This document shows, in pieces, positions 18,181 to 25,138 of a stretch of 64,000 bases of DNA. Source of the DNA: an uncultured Acidobacteriia bacterium (GTDB taxonomy: Bacteria; Acidobacteriota; Terriglobia; Bryobacterales; Bryobacteraceae); the NCBI GenBank assembly GCA_903900705.1, contig CAIUOG010000045.1, positions 1 to 64,000 on the forward strand, read 5' to 3'. The translations under genes and the position numbers were made by a program. Position 1 is the first letter of the stretch. Each line of letters begins with the position of its first letter. Under the pieces are notes generated by a model. The model had not been told where the DNA came from and did not search any database. It was given only the letters and a program-made list of their open reading frames with translations.

Positions 18181-18202
18181 GCCCGGAACTCTCAAGAACA
18201 TT

Positions 18203-18769
18203 ATGGAAACAGTAAAGGAAATCGAAGCAAGCGCAAAACAGCGCATGGAAAAGGTGCTCGGCGACCTGCAGAACGCCATGGCGACCATCCGCACCGGACG
18301 CGCCAGCGTTCACCTGCTCGACAACGTCCGGGTGGACTACTACGGCTCCCCGACTCCCATCAATCAGGTTGCCAATCTGCATGCTCCCGAGCCGGGTCTC
18401 ATCACCGTGACCCCCTGGGATACCTCGCAGATCGCCCCCATCGAAAAGGCCATCCGGAACGCGGATCTGGGCGTCAATCCCTCCAACGACGGCAAGATGA
18501 TTCGCATCCCGATTCCACCGCTCAACGAAGAGCGCCGCAAGGAACTCGCGAAGAAACTGCACGGCGTGGCCGAAGAACACCGCGTGGCGGTCCGCAACGT
18601 CCGCCGCGACGCCAATGAAGCCATCAAGAAGCTGGCCAAAGACAAGAAGATCGCGGAAGACGAAGATCGCCGCGGCCACGACGAAACGCAGAAACTGACC
18701 GACGCCTACATGGTGAAGCTCGATCAGGCTGCGCGCACCAAAGAAAAAGAAATCCTCGAAATCAAGTAG
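18203..18769 (+). CDS. frr: Ribosome recycling factor
   Basis: The 188-residue protein is RRF, which splits post-termination ribosomes with EF-G. It shows MEKVLGDLQNAMATIRTGRAS, DYYGSPTPINQVANL and the three-helix-bundle C-terminal half with VRNVRRDANE. The ATG at 18203 is chosen over an upstream in-frame codon because the family starts there. The length is close to the usual 185. It ends the rpsB-tsf-pyrH-frr cluster. Confidence 0.96.
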   Translation: METVKEIEASAKQRMEKVLGDLQNAMATIRTGRASVHLLDNVRVDYYGSPTPINQVANLHAPEPGLITVTPWDTSQIAPIEKAIRNADLGVNPSNDGKMIRIPIPPLNEERRKELAKKLHGVAEEHRVAVRNVRRDANEAIKKLAKDKKIAEDEDRRGHDETQKLTDAYMVKLDQAARTKEKEILEIK

Positions 18770-18771
18770 CT

Positions 18772-18799
18772 TTGAAGTCCCCTCAAGGGGGCTACTTCA
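18772..18799. terminator. Palindromic hairpin between convergent frr and PilZ-like genes
   Basis: The nearly palindromic TGAAGTCCCC-TCAA-GGGGGCTACTTCA forms a stem with outer TGAAG/CTTCA pairs. It starts 3 bp after the frr stop and overlaps the stop codon of the convergent PilZ-like gene. The U-run is weak on both strands, so termination efficiency is uncertain. Confidence 0.6.
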
Positions 18800-19100
18800 T
18801 CGAGCCAGGATCAAAAAGATGTTCGGGGCGGAAGCTCCCGGGCTTCCAAAGCGTTGCGGGGGAAAACTCCACCGCAATCCGCCAGCCGAAGCGATGGGCT
18901 TCCGCCTTTTTTACTGTGCCCCGGAAATCCGCGGCCCCGCAGCGCAACTCCACCGACGCTCCCTCACCAACCTCTTCCTCCGACTCCACCACGCAGCCGG
19001 ACTCCTGAATTTCTTCCAGGTTCACAATCGTCTCGCCCTCTTCATAAACCAGCGTCACGAGTTGCGAACAGAGATAGCGAACCGGTTCAATCTGACTCAT
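18792..19100 (-). CDS. PilZ-like domain protein
   Basis: This 102-residue protein looks like a compact PilZ-type beta barrel: strands with NLEEIQESGCVVESEEEV, a middle VELRCG...FRGTVKKAEAHR, and GWRIAVEFSP. PilZ domains bind cyclic di-GMP through RxxxR and [D/N]xSxxG; here the second motif reads ESGCVV and a clean RxxxR is absent, so ligand binding is doubtful. It converges on frr and is divergent from thrB. Confidence 0.55.
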   Translation of the reverse strand: MSQIEPVRYLCSQLVTLVYEEGETIVNLEEIQESGCVVESEEEVGEGASVELRCGAADFRGTVKKAEAHRFGWRIAVEFSPATLWKPGSFRPEHLFDPGSMK

Positions 19101-19199
19101 GGCGGGGCAAGCGGAATTCCGAGCCTGATTCTAACACCGGGAAACAGCGGCGACGGCGGATTTTTTGAATCGCGCGGGGCGAGGTTGGATAATAGCGAA

Positions 19200-20102
19200 T
19201 TGTCCCCCGTCAGCATTCTTCGTGTCCCCGGCTCGAGCGCCAATCTCGGCCCCGGCTTCGACGCCCTCGGCATCGCGCTCCAGGTTTATCTGGAGTGCCG
19301 CTTCTTCCCGTCTGAAAAACTGTCCATTCGCGTCAAAGGCCGCGATGCGGATATGATCTCGCCGCGCGGCGAAGACAACCTCATCTGGCAGACCGCGCAG
19401 GCCGTGGCAACCCGCGCGCACATGACGCTGCCCCCCGTGAGCCTCGAAATCATCAACGACATTCCTCTCGGCAAAGGCCTCGGATCCAGTGCGGCGGCTC
19501 TCACCGCCGGCGTCATCATCGCGGAAACCATCCTGGGCCTTGGCTGGAAGCCGGGCCGCATTCTGGATGAGGCCGCCCGCCTCGAAGGCCATCCCGACAA
19601 TGTGGCCGCTTCCGTTCTGGGGTCGATCGTCGCCAGCGCCACCGAACCCGGCGGCAATACCCGCGCGGTCCGCCTCCCCATGCCGAAGGCATTTCAGGTC
19701 GCCGTGGTCGTTCCGAATTTCCAGTTGCCCACCAAAGAGGCCCGCGCCGTGCTCCCCGATACTTACAGCCGGGCCGACGCAACTTTTAATATCCAGCGCG
19801 CCGCCCTGCTGATCGCCGCTCTGGCCACCGGCGACGCAACGGCTTTTCCCACGGCCCTCGACGACCGCCTGCACCAGCCCTTCCGTTCGCAGTTGGTTCC
19901 CGGGCTGACCGAGATCCTCCGCCTCCGCGCGCCCGGCCTGCTCGGCTGCACGCTCAGCGGCGCGGGCCCCGCCGTGCTGGTCTTTTATGAACGCGGCTGC
20001 GAACATGTCTGCGATCTGGTCCGCCAGGTCTTTGCCATGAACGGCTGCACCACGGAAGTCATCGGCTCCGGTGTCGCGGAAAGAGGGTTTGAACTGCTAT
20101 GA
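19200..20102 (+). CDS. thrB: Homoserine kinase
   Basis: The 300-residue GHMP kinase makes O-phosphohomoserine, the substrate of ThrC. It has RVPGSSANLGPGFDALG at the N-terminus and the ATP-binding GHMP motif PLGKGLGSSAAAL. Initiation is placed at TTG 19200 because homology begins there and GAGG lies near 19181; the longer upstream frame has no support. It overlaps the next gene by 4 bp (ATGA). thrC lies 12 kb away. Confidence 0.93.
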   Translation: MSPVSILRVPGSSANLGPGFDALGIALQVYLECRFFPSEKLSIRVKGRDADMISPRGEDNLIWQTAQAVATRAHMTLPPVSLEIINDIPLGKGLGSSAAALTAGVIIAETILGLGWKPGRILDEAARLEGHPDNVAASVLGSIVASATEPGGNTRAVRLPMPKAFQVAVVVPNFQLPTKEARAVLPDTYSRADATFNIQRAALLIAALATGDATAFPTALDDRLHQPFRSQLVPGLTEILRLRAPGLLGCTLSGAGPAVLVFYERGCEHVCDLVRQVFAMNGCTTEVIGSGVAERGFELL

Positions 20103-21013
20103 GCCAGCATGCCGCCGAATGGCTGAAAAGCCTGCACTATCCCGCCGCCGATCCCGTACCGGCTCCCGATTCGTCGCTCCGGTTTGAAGACGGCGGCCAG
20201 TACCGCATCGAAATCCCCAGCACCGAAGGCCCCCGTTCCCTCCAGGCTGTGATCGACGAAGGCCGCAAACGCCAGGTCCCGCTGCATCGCGTCAGCCAGG
20301 GCAGCGGCATCATGCTGATGACCGATGACGAAATCACCGAAATGCTGGCCATCGGCCGTGAGGCCGGCATCGAAGTGAACCTGTTCATCGGCCCGCGCGC
20401 CACCTTTGACGTGGGCGCGCAGGTATTCTCGGCCGCCGGCAAGGCGCTCGGCCTGAGCGCCCGCGGCGCGGACCAGCTTCGTTTCGCGCTCGAAGATCTG
20501 GAACGCGGCGTGGAACTCGGTCTGAAAAGCGTGCTGGTTTCCGACCTCGGCGTGCTCCAGGTCATCGGTCGGATGAAAGCCACCGGAGCGCTGCCCGGTG
20601 ATCTCATCATCAAAACCTCCGTCATGATGGCGCCGGCAAATCCCGTCTCCGCGCGGATTCTGGAAGACCTGGGCGCGACGACGATCAACATCCCGTCAGA
20701 CCTCACCATCCCCCAGATCGCCTCCATCCGGGCCGCCATTCAGGCCCCCATTGACTTCTACGTGGAAGCGCCCGATAACATCGGCGGCTTCATCCGTTAC
20801 TTCGAAATCCCCGAACTGATTCGCGTCGCCGCACCCATCTACCTGAAATTCGGCCTGCGCAACTCGCCCGACATCTATCCGAGCGGAACCCACATTGAAG
20901 GCACCGTGCTGGCGCTTTCCCGCGAGCGCGTCCGCCGCGCCAGCCTGGCCATGCAAACCATCGCCCGCTATTGTCCGGATGCGGTGATGTCCCCTCTCAC
21001 CCCCGGCCGTTAA
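20099..21013 (+). CDS. U32-peptidase-like TIM-barrel protein
   Basis: The 304-residue protein resembles the U32-peptidase/collagenase-like superfamily: a TIM-barrel pattern with GLKSVLVSDLGVLQVI, a central GATTINIPSDL, and YVEAPDNIGGFIRYFEIPELIRVA. U32 members act in rRNA/tRNA hydroxylation and ubiquinone synthesis (RlhA, TrhP, UbiU/V) and usually carry a four-Cys Fe-S cluster. This protein has almost no cysteines, so any such activity is unlikely to be conserved. Its ATG overlaps the thrB stop, implying coupled expression. The function is unknown. Confidence 0.55.
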   Translation: MSQHAAEWLKSLHYPAADPVPAPDSSLRFEDGGQYRIEIPSTEGPRSLQAVIDEGRKRQVPLHRVSQGSGIMLMTDDEITEMLAIGREAGIEVNLFIGPRATFDVGAQVFSAAGKALGLSARGADQLRFALEDLERGVELGLKSVLVSDLGVLQVIGRMKATGALPGDLIIKTSVMMAPANPVSARILEDLGATTINIPSDLTIPQIASIRAAIQAPIDFYVEAPDNIGGFIRYFEIPELIRVAAPIYLKFGLRNSPDIYPSGTHIEGTVLALSRERVRRASLAMQTIARYCPDAVMSPLTPGR

Positions 21014-21021
21014 GAGGTTCT

Positions 21022-22497
21022 ATGAGGCTGTACGCCGCATTCTTCGTCGCGCTCGCTCTCCACGCCACCGTAATTCAGGCCGCCGTGATTCAGGGCGTGG
21101 TGCTCGACGAAGAAACCGGCAACCCGCTGGCCCGCACCCAGGTCACCCTGACACCGCTTCCCGGCACCCAGGCCGGCACGGTGTCCATCCGCGCCGGGGA
21201 GCGCGGCGGCTTCACCATCCTCAGCGTGCGGCCCGGCTGGTATGTACTGAAAACCAGCCGCCGCGGTTATGCCGATGCCGAAGCGGGACAACTGCGCCCG
21301 GGCCGCCCCGGCATGGCGTTTGAGGTCACGGTCGCCGCGCCCTCGAACTTCTTCCAGATCCGCATGCGCCACCTGGCCGCGATGACCGGCAGCGTGCTCG
21401 ATGACAACAGCGTCGGCATACCCGACTGGCCGGTTCACATCTACACCTCGAAGAAACCCGTGCGGCGGCTCATGGAAGTCCGCACCGATGATCGCGGGAA
21501 CTTCCGGGCGGGCGGACTCGACCCGGGGACCTACATCGTCCGCTCCGGCGCGGGTGCGCTTGAAGACGATTCGCCGTTACTCGCCACCTATTACAAGTAC
21601 GGCACCGCGCTCGAAACCGCCGAACCCGTCCGCCTGCGCCTGGGCGAGACAATTCCCGATATCACGATCCGCACAGCCAAAGGCAAGCTGCTCACCCTGA
21701 GCGGAACGTTCAGCTCGGTGCCGCCGGCACGGCTGATTCTGATCACCGATACCGGGCGGCGGCAGATCGCAGCCACAGGCGGCGGGCGTATTGCGCCGTT
21801 CGAAGCCTCCGGAATTCCGCCGGGGCCCGTGGAACTGGTCGCCGAAGGCGACACGCCCGGTCAGGAATGCGGCAGCTACGCAAAGGTGCTCGCGGACAAA
21901 GATACCGCGGGCATCCGGATTGGCTGTCCGCTGCTGTATCCGCCCACCATCAGCTGGGTGGGAACGCAGGGCAAAGCGATTCTCGCCCGACGGGTTGACC
22001 TGGATGGCACGGGCCCCATCCGCACCCTTCGGACCGACCAACCGCTCCCGCCGGGGTTCTGGGAACTGACGGCGCTCGCCCCGCCGCAGTTCTATCTGGC
22101 AACCATCCAGCCGCAGTTTGAGCGGGAGCCGACCACCCGGAATGACGGCTGGTTCGGCATGCTGCTGGGAAACCAGACACGCCTGCAGATCATTCTGTCG
22201 AACCGTCCGGGGACGGTGTCCGGCGTGGTCACCGCTCAGGGCAGGCCGGTCGCGGGGGCTTCCGTCTATCTCGAATCCTTCAACCCGAACCTGCCCGAGA
22301 AGCGACTGCAGTTGTTCAGCGTGCGGTCCGACCCATCCGGAACCTATTCATTCACGCAGCTCTCGCCCGGTCGCTACCGCGTACTGAGCAGCTTCGATTT
22401 CGATCCCGAGGACCCCTTCGTGATGGAGAAGGCGGAGACCTTCACGATCCGCGAGGGCGATACGGTGACGAAAGACCTCACACTGCTGCTGCCCTGA
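21022..22497 (+). CDS. Secreted protein with carboxypeptidase-regulatory-like domains
   Basis: The 491-residue protein has a signal peptide (about 1-20) followed by AVIQGVVLDEETGNPLARTQVTL, a typical transthyretin/carboxypeptidase-regulatory-like beta sandwich. More such sandwiches appear at about 115-180 (VRTDDRGNFRAGGLDPGTY) and near the C-terminus (SGVVTAQGRPVAGASVYL). Proteins of this kind are abundant in Acidobacteriota and often resemble the N-termini of TonB-dependent receptors, but no barrel follows here. The start at 21022 has GAGG 5 bp upstream. Its role is unknown; surface or periplasmic binding is likely. Confidence 0.8.
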   Translation: MRLYAAFFVALALHATVIQAAVIQGVVLDEETGNPLARTQVTLTPLPGTQAGTVSIRAGERGGFTILSVRPGWYVLKTSRRGYADAEAGQLRPGRPGMAFEVTVAAPSNFFQIRMRHLAAMTGSVLDDNSVGIPDWPVHIYTSKKPVRRLMEVRTDDRGNFRAGGLDPGTYIVRSGAGALEDDSPLLATYYKYGTALETAEPVRLRLGETIPDITIRTAKGKLLTLSGTFSSVPPARLILITDTGRRQIAATGGGRIAPFEASGIPPGPVELVAEGDTPGQECGSYAKVLADKDTAGIRIGCPLLYPPTISWVGTQGKAILARRVDLDGTGPIRTLRTDQPLPPGFWELTALAPPQFYLATIQPQFEREPTTRNDGWFGMLLGNQTRLQIILSNRPGTVSGVVTAQGRPVAGASVYLESFNPNLPEKRLQLFSVRSDPSGTYSFTQLSPGRYRVLSSFDFDPEDPFVMEKAETFTIREGDTVTKDLTLLLP

Positions 22498-22537
22498 AGA
22501 GAGCCGCTCGGACGAGGCGGCCTTCTATCCTGAGGAG

Positions 22538-23812
22538 ATGAAGCTGCTCCTCGTTTGCCTGGCCGCCTGTCTGGCGAGTTCCGCACAGTCCCTCACCCCG
22601 CAACAGCAGAAGATTGTGGAAGCCGTCAACGCGGACCGCGATGAATCGCTGCGGTTGCTTGAGCAGATCGTCAACATCAACAGCGGCACCCTCAACCCGG
22701 AGGGCGTGAAAAAGGTGGCGGCGGTCCTGCGGCCACAGTTCGAGGCGCTGGGGATGAAGTGCCGGTTCATCCCGATGGACGAAGTGCAGCGCGCCGGCCA
22801 CCTGGTCTGCGCCACGCCGCCCGGCAAAGGCAAACGTGTGCTGATGATCGGCCACATGGACACGGTGTTTGAACCCTCCAGCCCCTTCCAGAGGTGGGAG
22901 CGCCGGGGCGACGAAGCCATCGGCCCCGGTACCGCCGATATGAAAGGGGGCCTCGCCATCATGCTCAGTTCGCTCAAGGCGATGAAGGCCGCTGGCGCGC
23001 TCGATGACGCCAACATCACCGTGTTCCTGACCGGCGACGAGGAGCGGCACGGTATTCCCGCGTCCATCTCGCGCCGCGACCTGATCGAGGCCGGAAAGAA
23101 CAGCGATGCGGCGCTGGAGTTCGAAGGCGGCGTGCGCGTTCAGGGCCATGACGAGGCCAGCATCGCCCGGCGCAGTTCGTACTCCTGGTCGCTCAAAACG
23201 ACGGGCCACAGCGCGCATTCGGGCGGCGTCTTCGGCCAGGTGGGCTTCGGGGCCATCTATGAACTGACCCGGATTCTGGACGCTTTCCGGGTACAACTTC
23301 GCGAGACCGGCCTGACCTACAACGTCGGGCTGATGGCCGGCGGGGCGACGGTGACAGCCGACGGCGCGACGGGGCTGACGGCGACCGGCAAGAGCAACAT
23401 CATCCCGCCCACCGCCCAGGCGAGCGGTGACCTGCGGACGCTCACCGAAGAGCAGTACGAGAGCGTGAAGCGGAAGATGCAGGCGATTGTGGCGCAGCAT
23501 CTGCCCGGCACCGGCGCGGAGATCACGTTCGACGAGGGCTATCCCTCGATGCCGGAGACCGAAGGCAACAAGGCCCTGCTGCGGGACCTGAATCAGGTGA
23601 ACCGCGACCTGGGCCTCGAAGTCATGGAGCCCTTTGACCCGATTCTCCGGGGCGCGGGTGATCTGTCGTTCGTTGCGCCGTATGTGGCGAGCATTTCCGG
23701 ACTCGGTTCGTACGGCCGGGGTTCGCACGCAGCCGGGGAATCGCTCGAACTGCCGCCGCAGGTAAAACAGACACGGCGGGTGGCGCTGTTCCTCTATCAG
23801 CTCACCCGTTAG
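22538..23812 (+). CDS. Secreted M20-family peptidase (glutamate carboxypeptidase-like)
   Basis: The 424-residue protein has a signal peptide (about 1-18) and an M20 dizinc fold. Metal and catalytic motifs are visible: GHMDTV (His and catalytic Asp), GTADMKGG (bridging Asp), and TGDEERHG (catalytic Glu pair). The dimerisation or lid domain begins near SYSWSLKTTGHSAHSGG. The closest named relative by pattern is carboxypeptidase G2 (CPG2), which removes C-terminal glutamate from folates or peptides. The substrate here is not proven. Confidence 0.88.
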   Translation: MKLLLVCLAACLASSAQSLTPQQQKIVEAVNADRDESLRLLEQIVNINSGTLNPEGVKKVAAVLRPQFEALGMKCRFIPMDEVQRAGHLVCATPPGKGKRVLMIGHMDTVFEPSSPFQRWERRGDEAIGPGTADMKGGLAIMLSSLKAMKAAGALDDANITVFLTGDEERHGIPASISRRDLIEAGKNSDAALEFEGGVRVQGHDEASIARRSSYSWSLKTTGHSAHSGGVFGQVGFGAIYELTRILDAFRVQLRETGLTYNVGLMAGGATVTADGATGLTATGKSNIIPPTAQASGDLRTLTEEQYESVKRKMQAIVAQHLPGTGAEITFDEGYPSMPETEGNKALLRDLNQVNRDLGLEVMEPFDPILRGAGDLSFVAPYVASISGLGSYGRGSHAAGESLELPPQVKQTRRVALFLYQLTR

Positions 23813-24072
23813 ACCAAACGGCTTACGTCCATCGCGGCGGGCTTCATTTTCCAGAGCCGAATGGAGCTGAACTTCGCTTCGCCCCGGGCGAAGAGTTCCA
23901 CGGCCTGTGGACCGCGTCCCCCACTTTCAGGGAGCCGCCTTTCGGGTCAAAAACAATCTCCGTACCGCGCATCGACGGCGGCGCCGCCTGTCGAAACCTC
24001 GATGCCGCCTTCGGAAGCCCGTGCAAGCGTGGCCCCGGCGGCGAGGAGCAGGGTTCGGCGGCTGATATCCAT
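23809..24072 (-). pseudogene. Remnant of a Tat-exported enzyme, possibly GH32-like
   Basis: An ATG at 24072 opens a Tat-type signal (SRRTLLLAAGATLARA), but the frame stops after 41 codons. Coding-like sequence continues in the next frame (MRGTEIVFDPKGGSLKVGD) and then in the third (PQAVELFARGEAKFSSIRLW), ending at 23809. The last part resembles the C-terminal sandwich of GH32 fructosidases, a weak call by eye. A large internal deletion plus frameshifts from a secreted enzyme is the simplest reading. Its end overlaps the M20 stop on the other strand. Confidence 0.4.
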
Positions 24073-24153
24073 GGAGCGATCTTACCCCATGCGGCAGGGG
24101 AAGAACGGAAGTCTGAAACCAAACGCCCCGCCTTATAATCGTAAGATTGGACT

Positions 24154-24726
24154 ATGAGAAACGCCCTTCGGCTTGCGCTGCTTGGCATTACCGCGGTTGG
24201 ACTGGGGACGCTGGCGTGCGCGCCGCAGGAACCGGTGAAGTCCGTGGTCAAGGACACGAAGGACCGCAAGCATGCGCCGGAGTTCGAACTCAAGGACGTG
24301 AACGGCAAGGTCGTCCATCTGGCGGACTACAAGGGCAAGGTCGTGCTGCTTGATTTCTGGGCCACGTGGTGCGGCCCGTGCGGGATCGAGATCCCGTGGT
24401 TTGTCGAGTTCCAGCGGAAGTACAAGGACCGCGGTCTCGAAGTGGTCGGCATCAGCATGGATGACGACGGCTGGAAGGCCATCACGCCTTTCGTGGGCGA
24501 ACACAAGATCAACTACAGAGTGCTGCTGGGCGACGACAAGACGGGCGATCTTTATGGCGGCGTGGAAGCGCTGCCGACCACTTTCGTGGTGGATCGCGAG
24601 GGGCGCGTGGCGTCCGTCCATGTCGGGCTGGCAAGCAAAAAGGACTTCGAAGATGCCATTGAACAACTGCTGCAAACACCTGCTGCGCCTGTCTCTGCCG
24701 GGACTCCTGACCATCGCGGCGCTTAA
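24154..24726 (+). CDS. TlpA-type thioredoxin-fold lipoprotein
   Basis: The 190-residue protein has a lipobox-like signal (GTLAC, lipidated Cys22). A TlpA/ResA-like thioredoxin domain follows with the CxxC motif WCGPC (Cys73, Cys76), the WATWCGPC context, and cis-Pro loop EALPTTF. Such proteins reduce disulfides or handle apocytochrome thiols in the periplasm. The insertion GISMDDDGW after the second strand is typical of TlpA/ResA. The next gene, a DsbD-alpha-like protein, overlaps its 3' end by 74 bp, which suggests the two act together. Confidence 0.88.
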   Translation: MRNALRLALLGITAVGLGTLACAPQEPVKSVVKDTKDRKHAPEFELKDVNGKVVHLADYKGKVVLLDFWATWCGPCGIEIPWFVEFQRKYKDRGLEVVGISMDDDGWKAITPFVGEHKINYRVLLGDDKTGDLYGGVEALPTTFVVDREGRVASVHVGLASKKDFEDAIEQLLQTPAAPVSAGTPDHRGA

Positions 24727-25138
24727 CGCCCAGATGGCCCCGACTCTGAAAGTGGAGCCGGTGCCCACCGTGAAAGCGAAGAAGGGCGGCGAGACCACCG
24801 TGACGCTGAAGGCGACGCTGCCTGCCGGCTATCACGCCAACAGCAACAAGCCGTCTGAAGCGTACCTGATTCCGCTCACTCTGAAGTGGACGGCGGGACC
24901 GCTGCAACTGGACGGGATTACCTATCCGAAGCCGGAAATGGAGAAGTACTCGTTCTCCGAAAAGCCGCTCTCGGTGGTGACCGGCGAGTTCGCCATCACG
25001 ACGAAGTTCAAGGTTCCGGCGGATGCCCAGAACGGCCCGGCCGCACAGACCGGCACGCTGCGCTACCAGGCCTGCGACAACAAGGCGTGCTATCCGCCGA
25101 AGAGTGTTCCGGTGAACATTACCGTCAGCGTGGAATAA
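24653..25138 (+). CDS. DsbD N-terminal (alpha) domain protein
   Basis: The 161-residue protein has an N-terminal signal-like stretch, then an immunoglobulin-like domain ending in YQACDNKACYPPKSVPV. The Cys pair in this segment corresponds to the thiol pair of the DsbD alpha domain, which passes electrons to periplasmic partners. DsbD beta and gamma domains are absent, so it acts as a stand-alone module, probably with the TlpA-like lipoprotein just upstream. The ATG at 24653 lies inside the tlpA-like gene; the 74-bp overlap in a different frame is long but both frames are supported. Confidence 0.8.
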   Translation: MPLNNCCKHLLRLSLPGLLTIAALNAQMAPTLKVEPVPTVKAKKGGETTVTLKATLPAGYHANSNKPSEAYLIPLTLKWTAGPLQLDGITYPKPEMEKYSFSEKPLSVVTGEFAITTKFKVPADAQNGPAAQTGTLRYQACDNKACYPPKSVPVNITVSVE

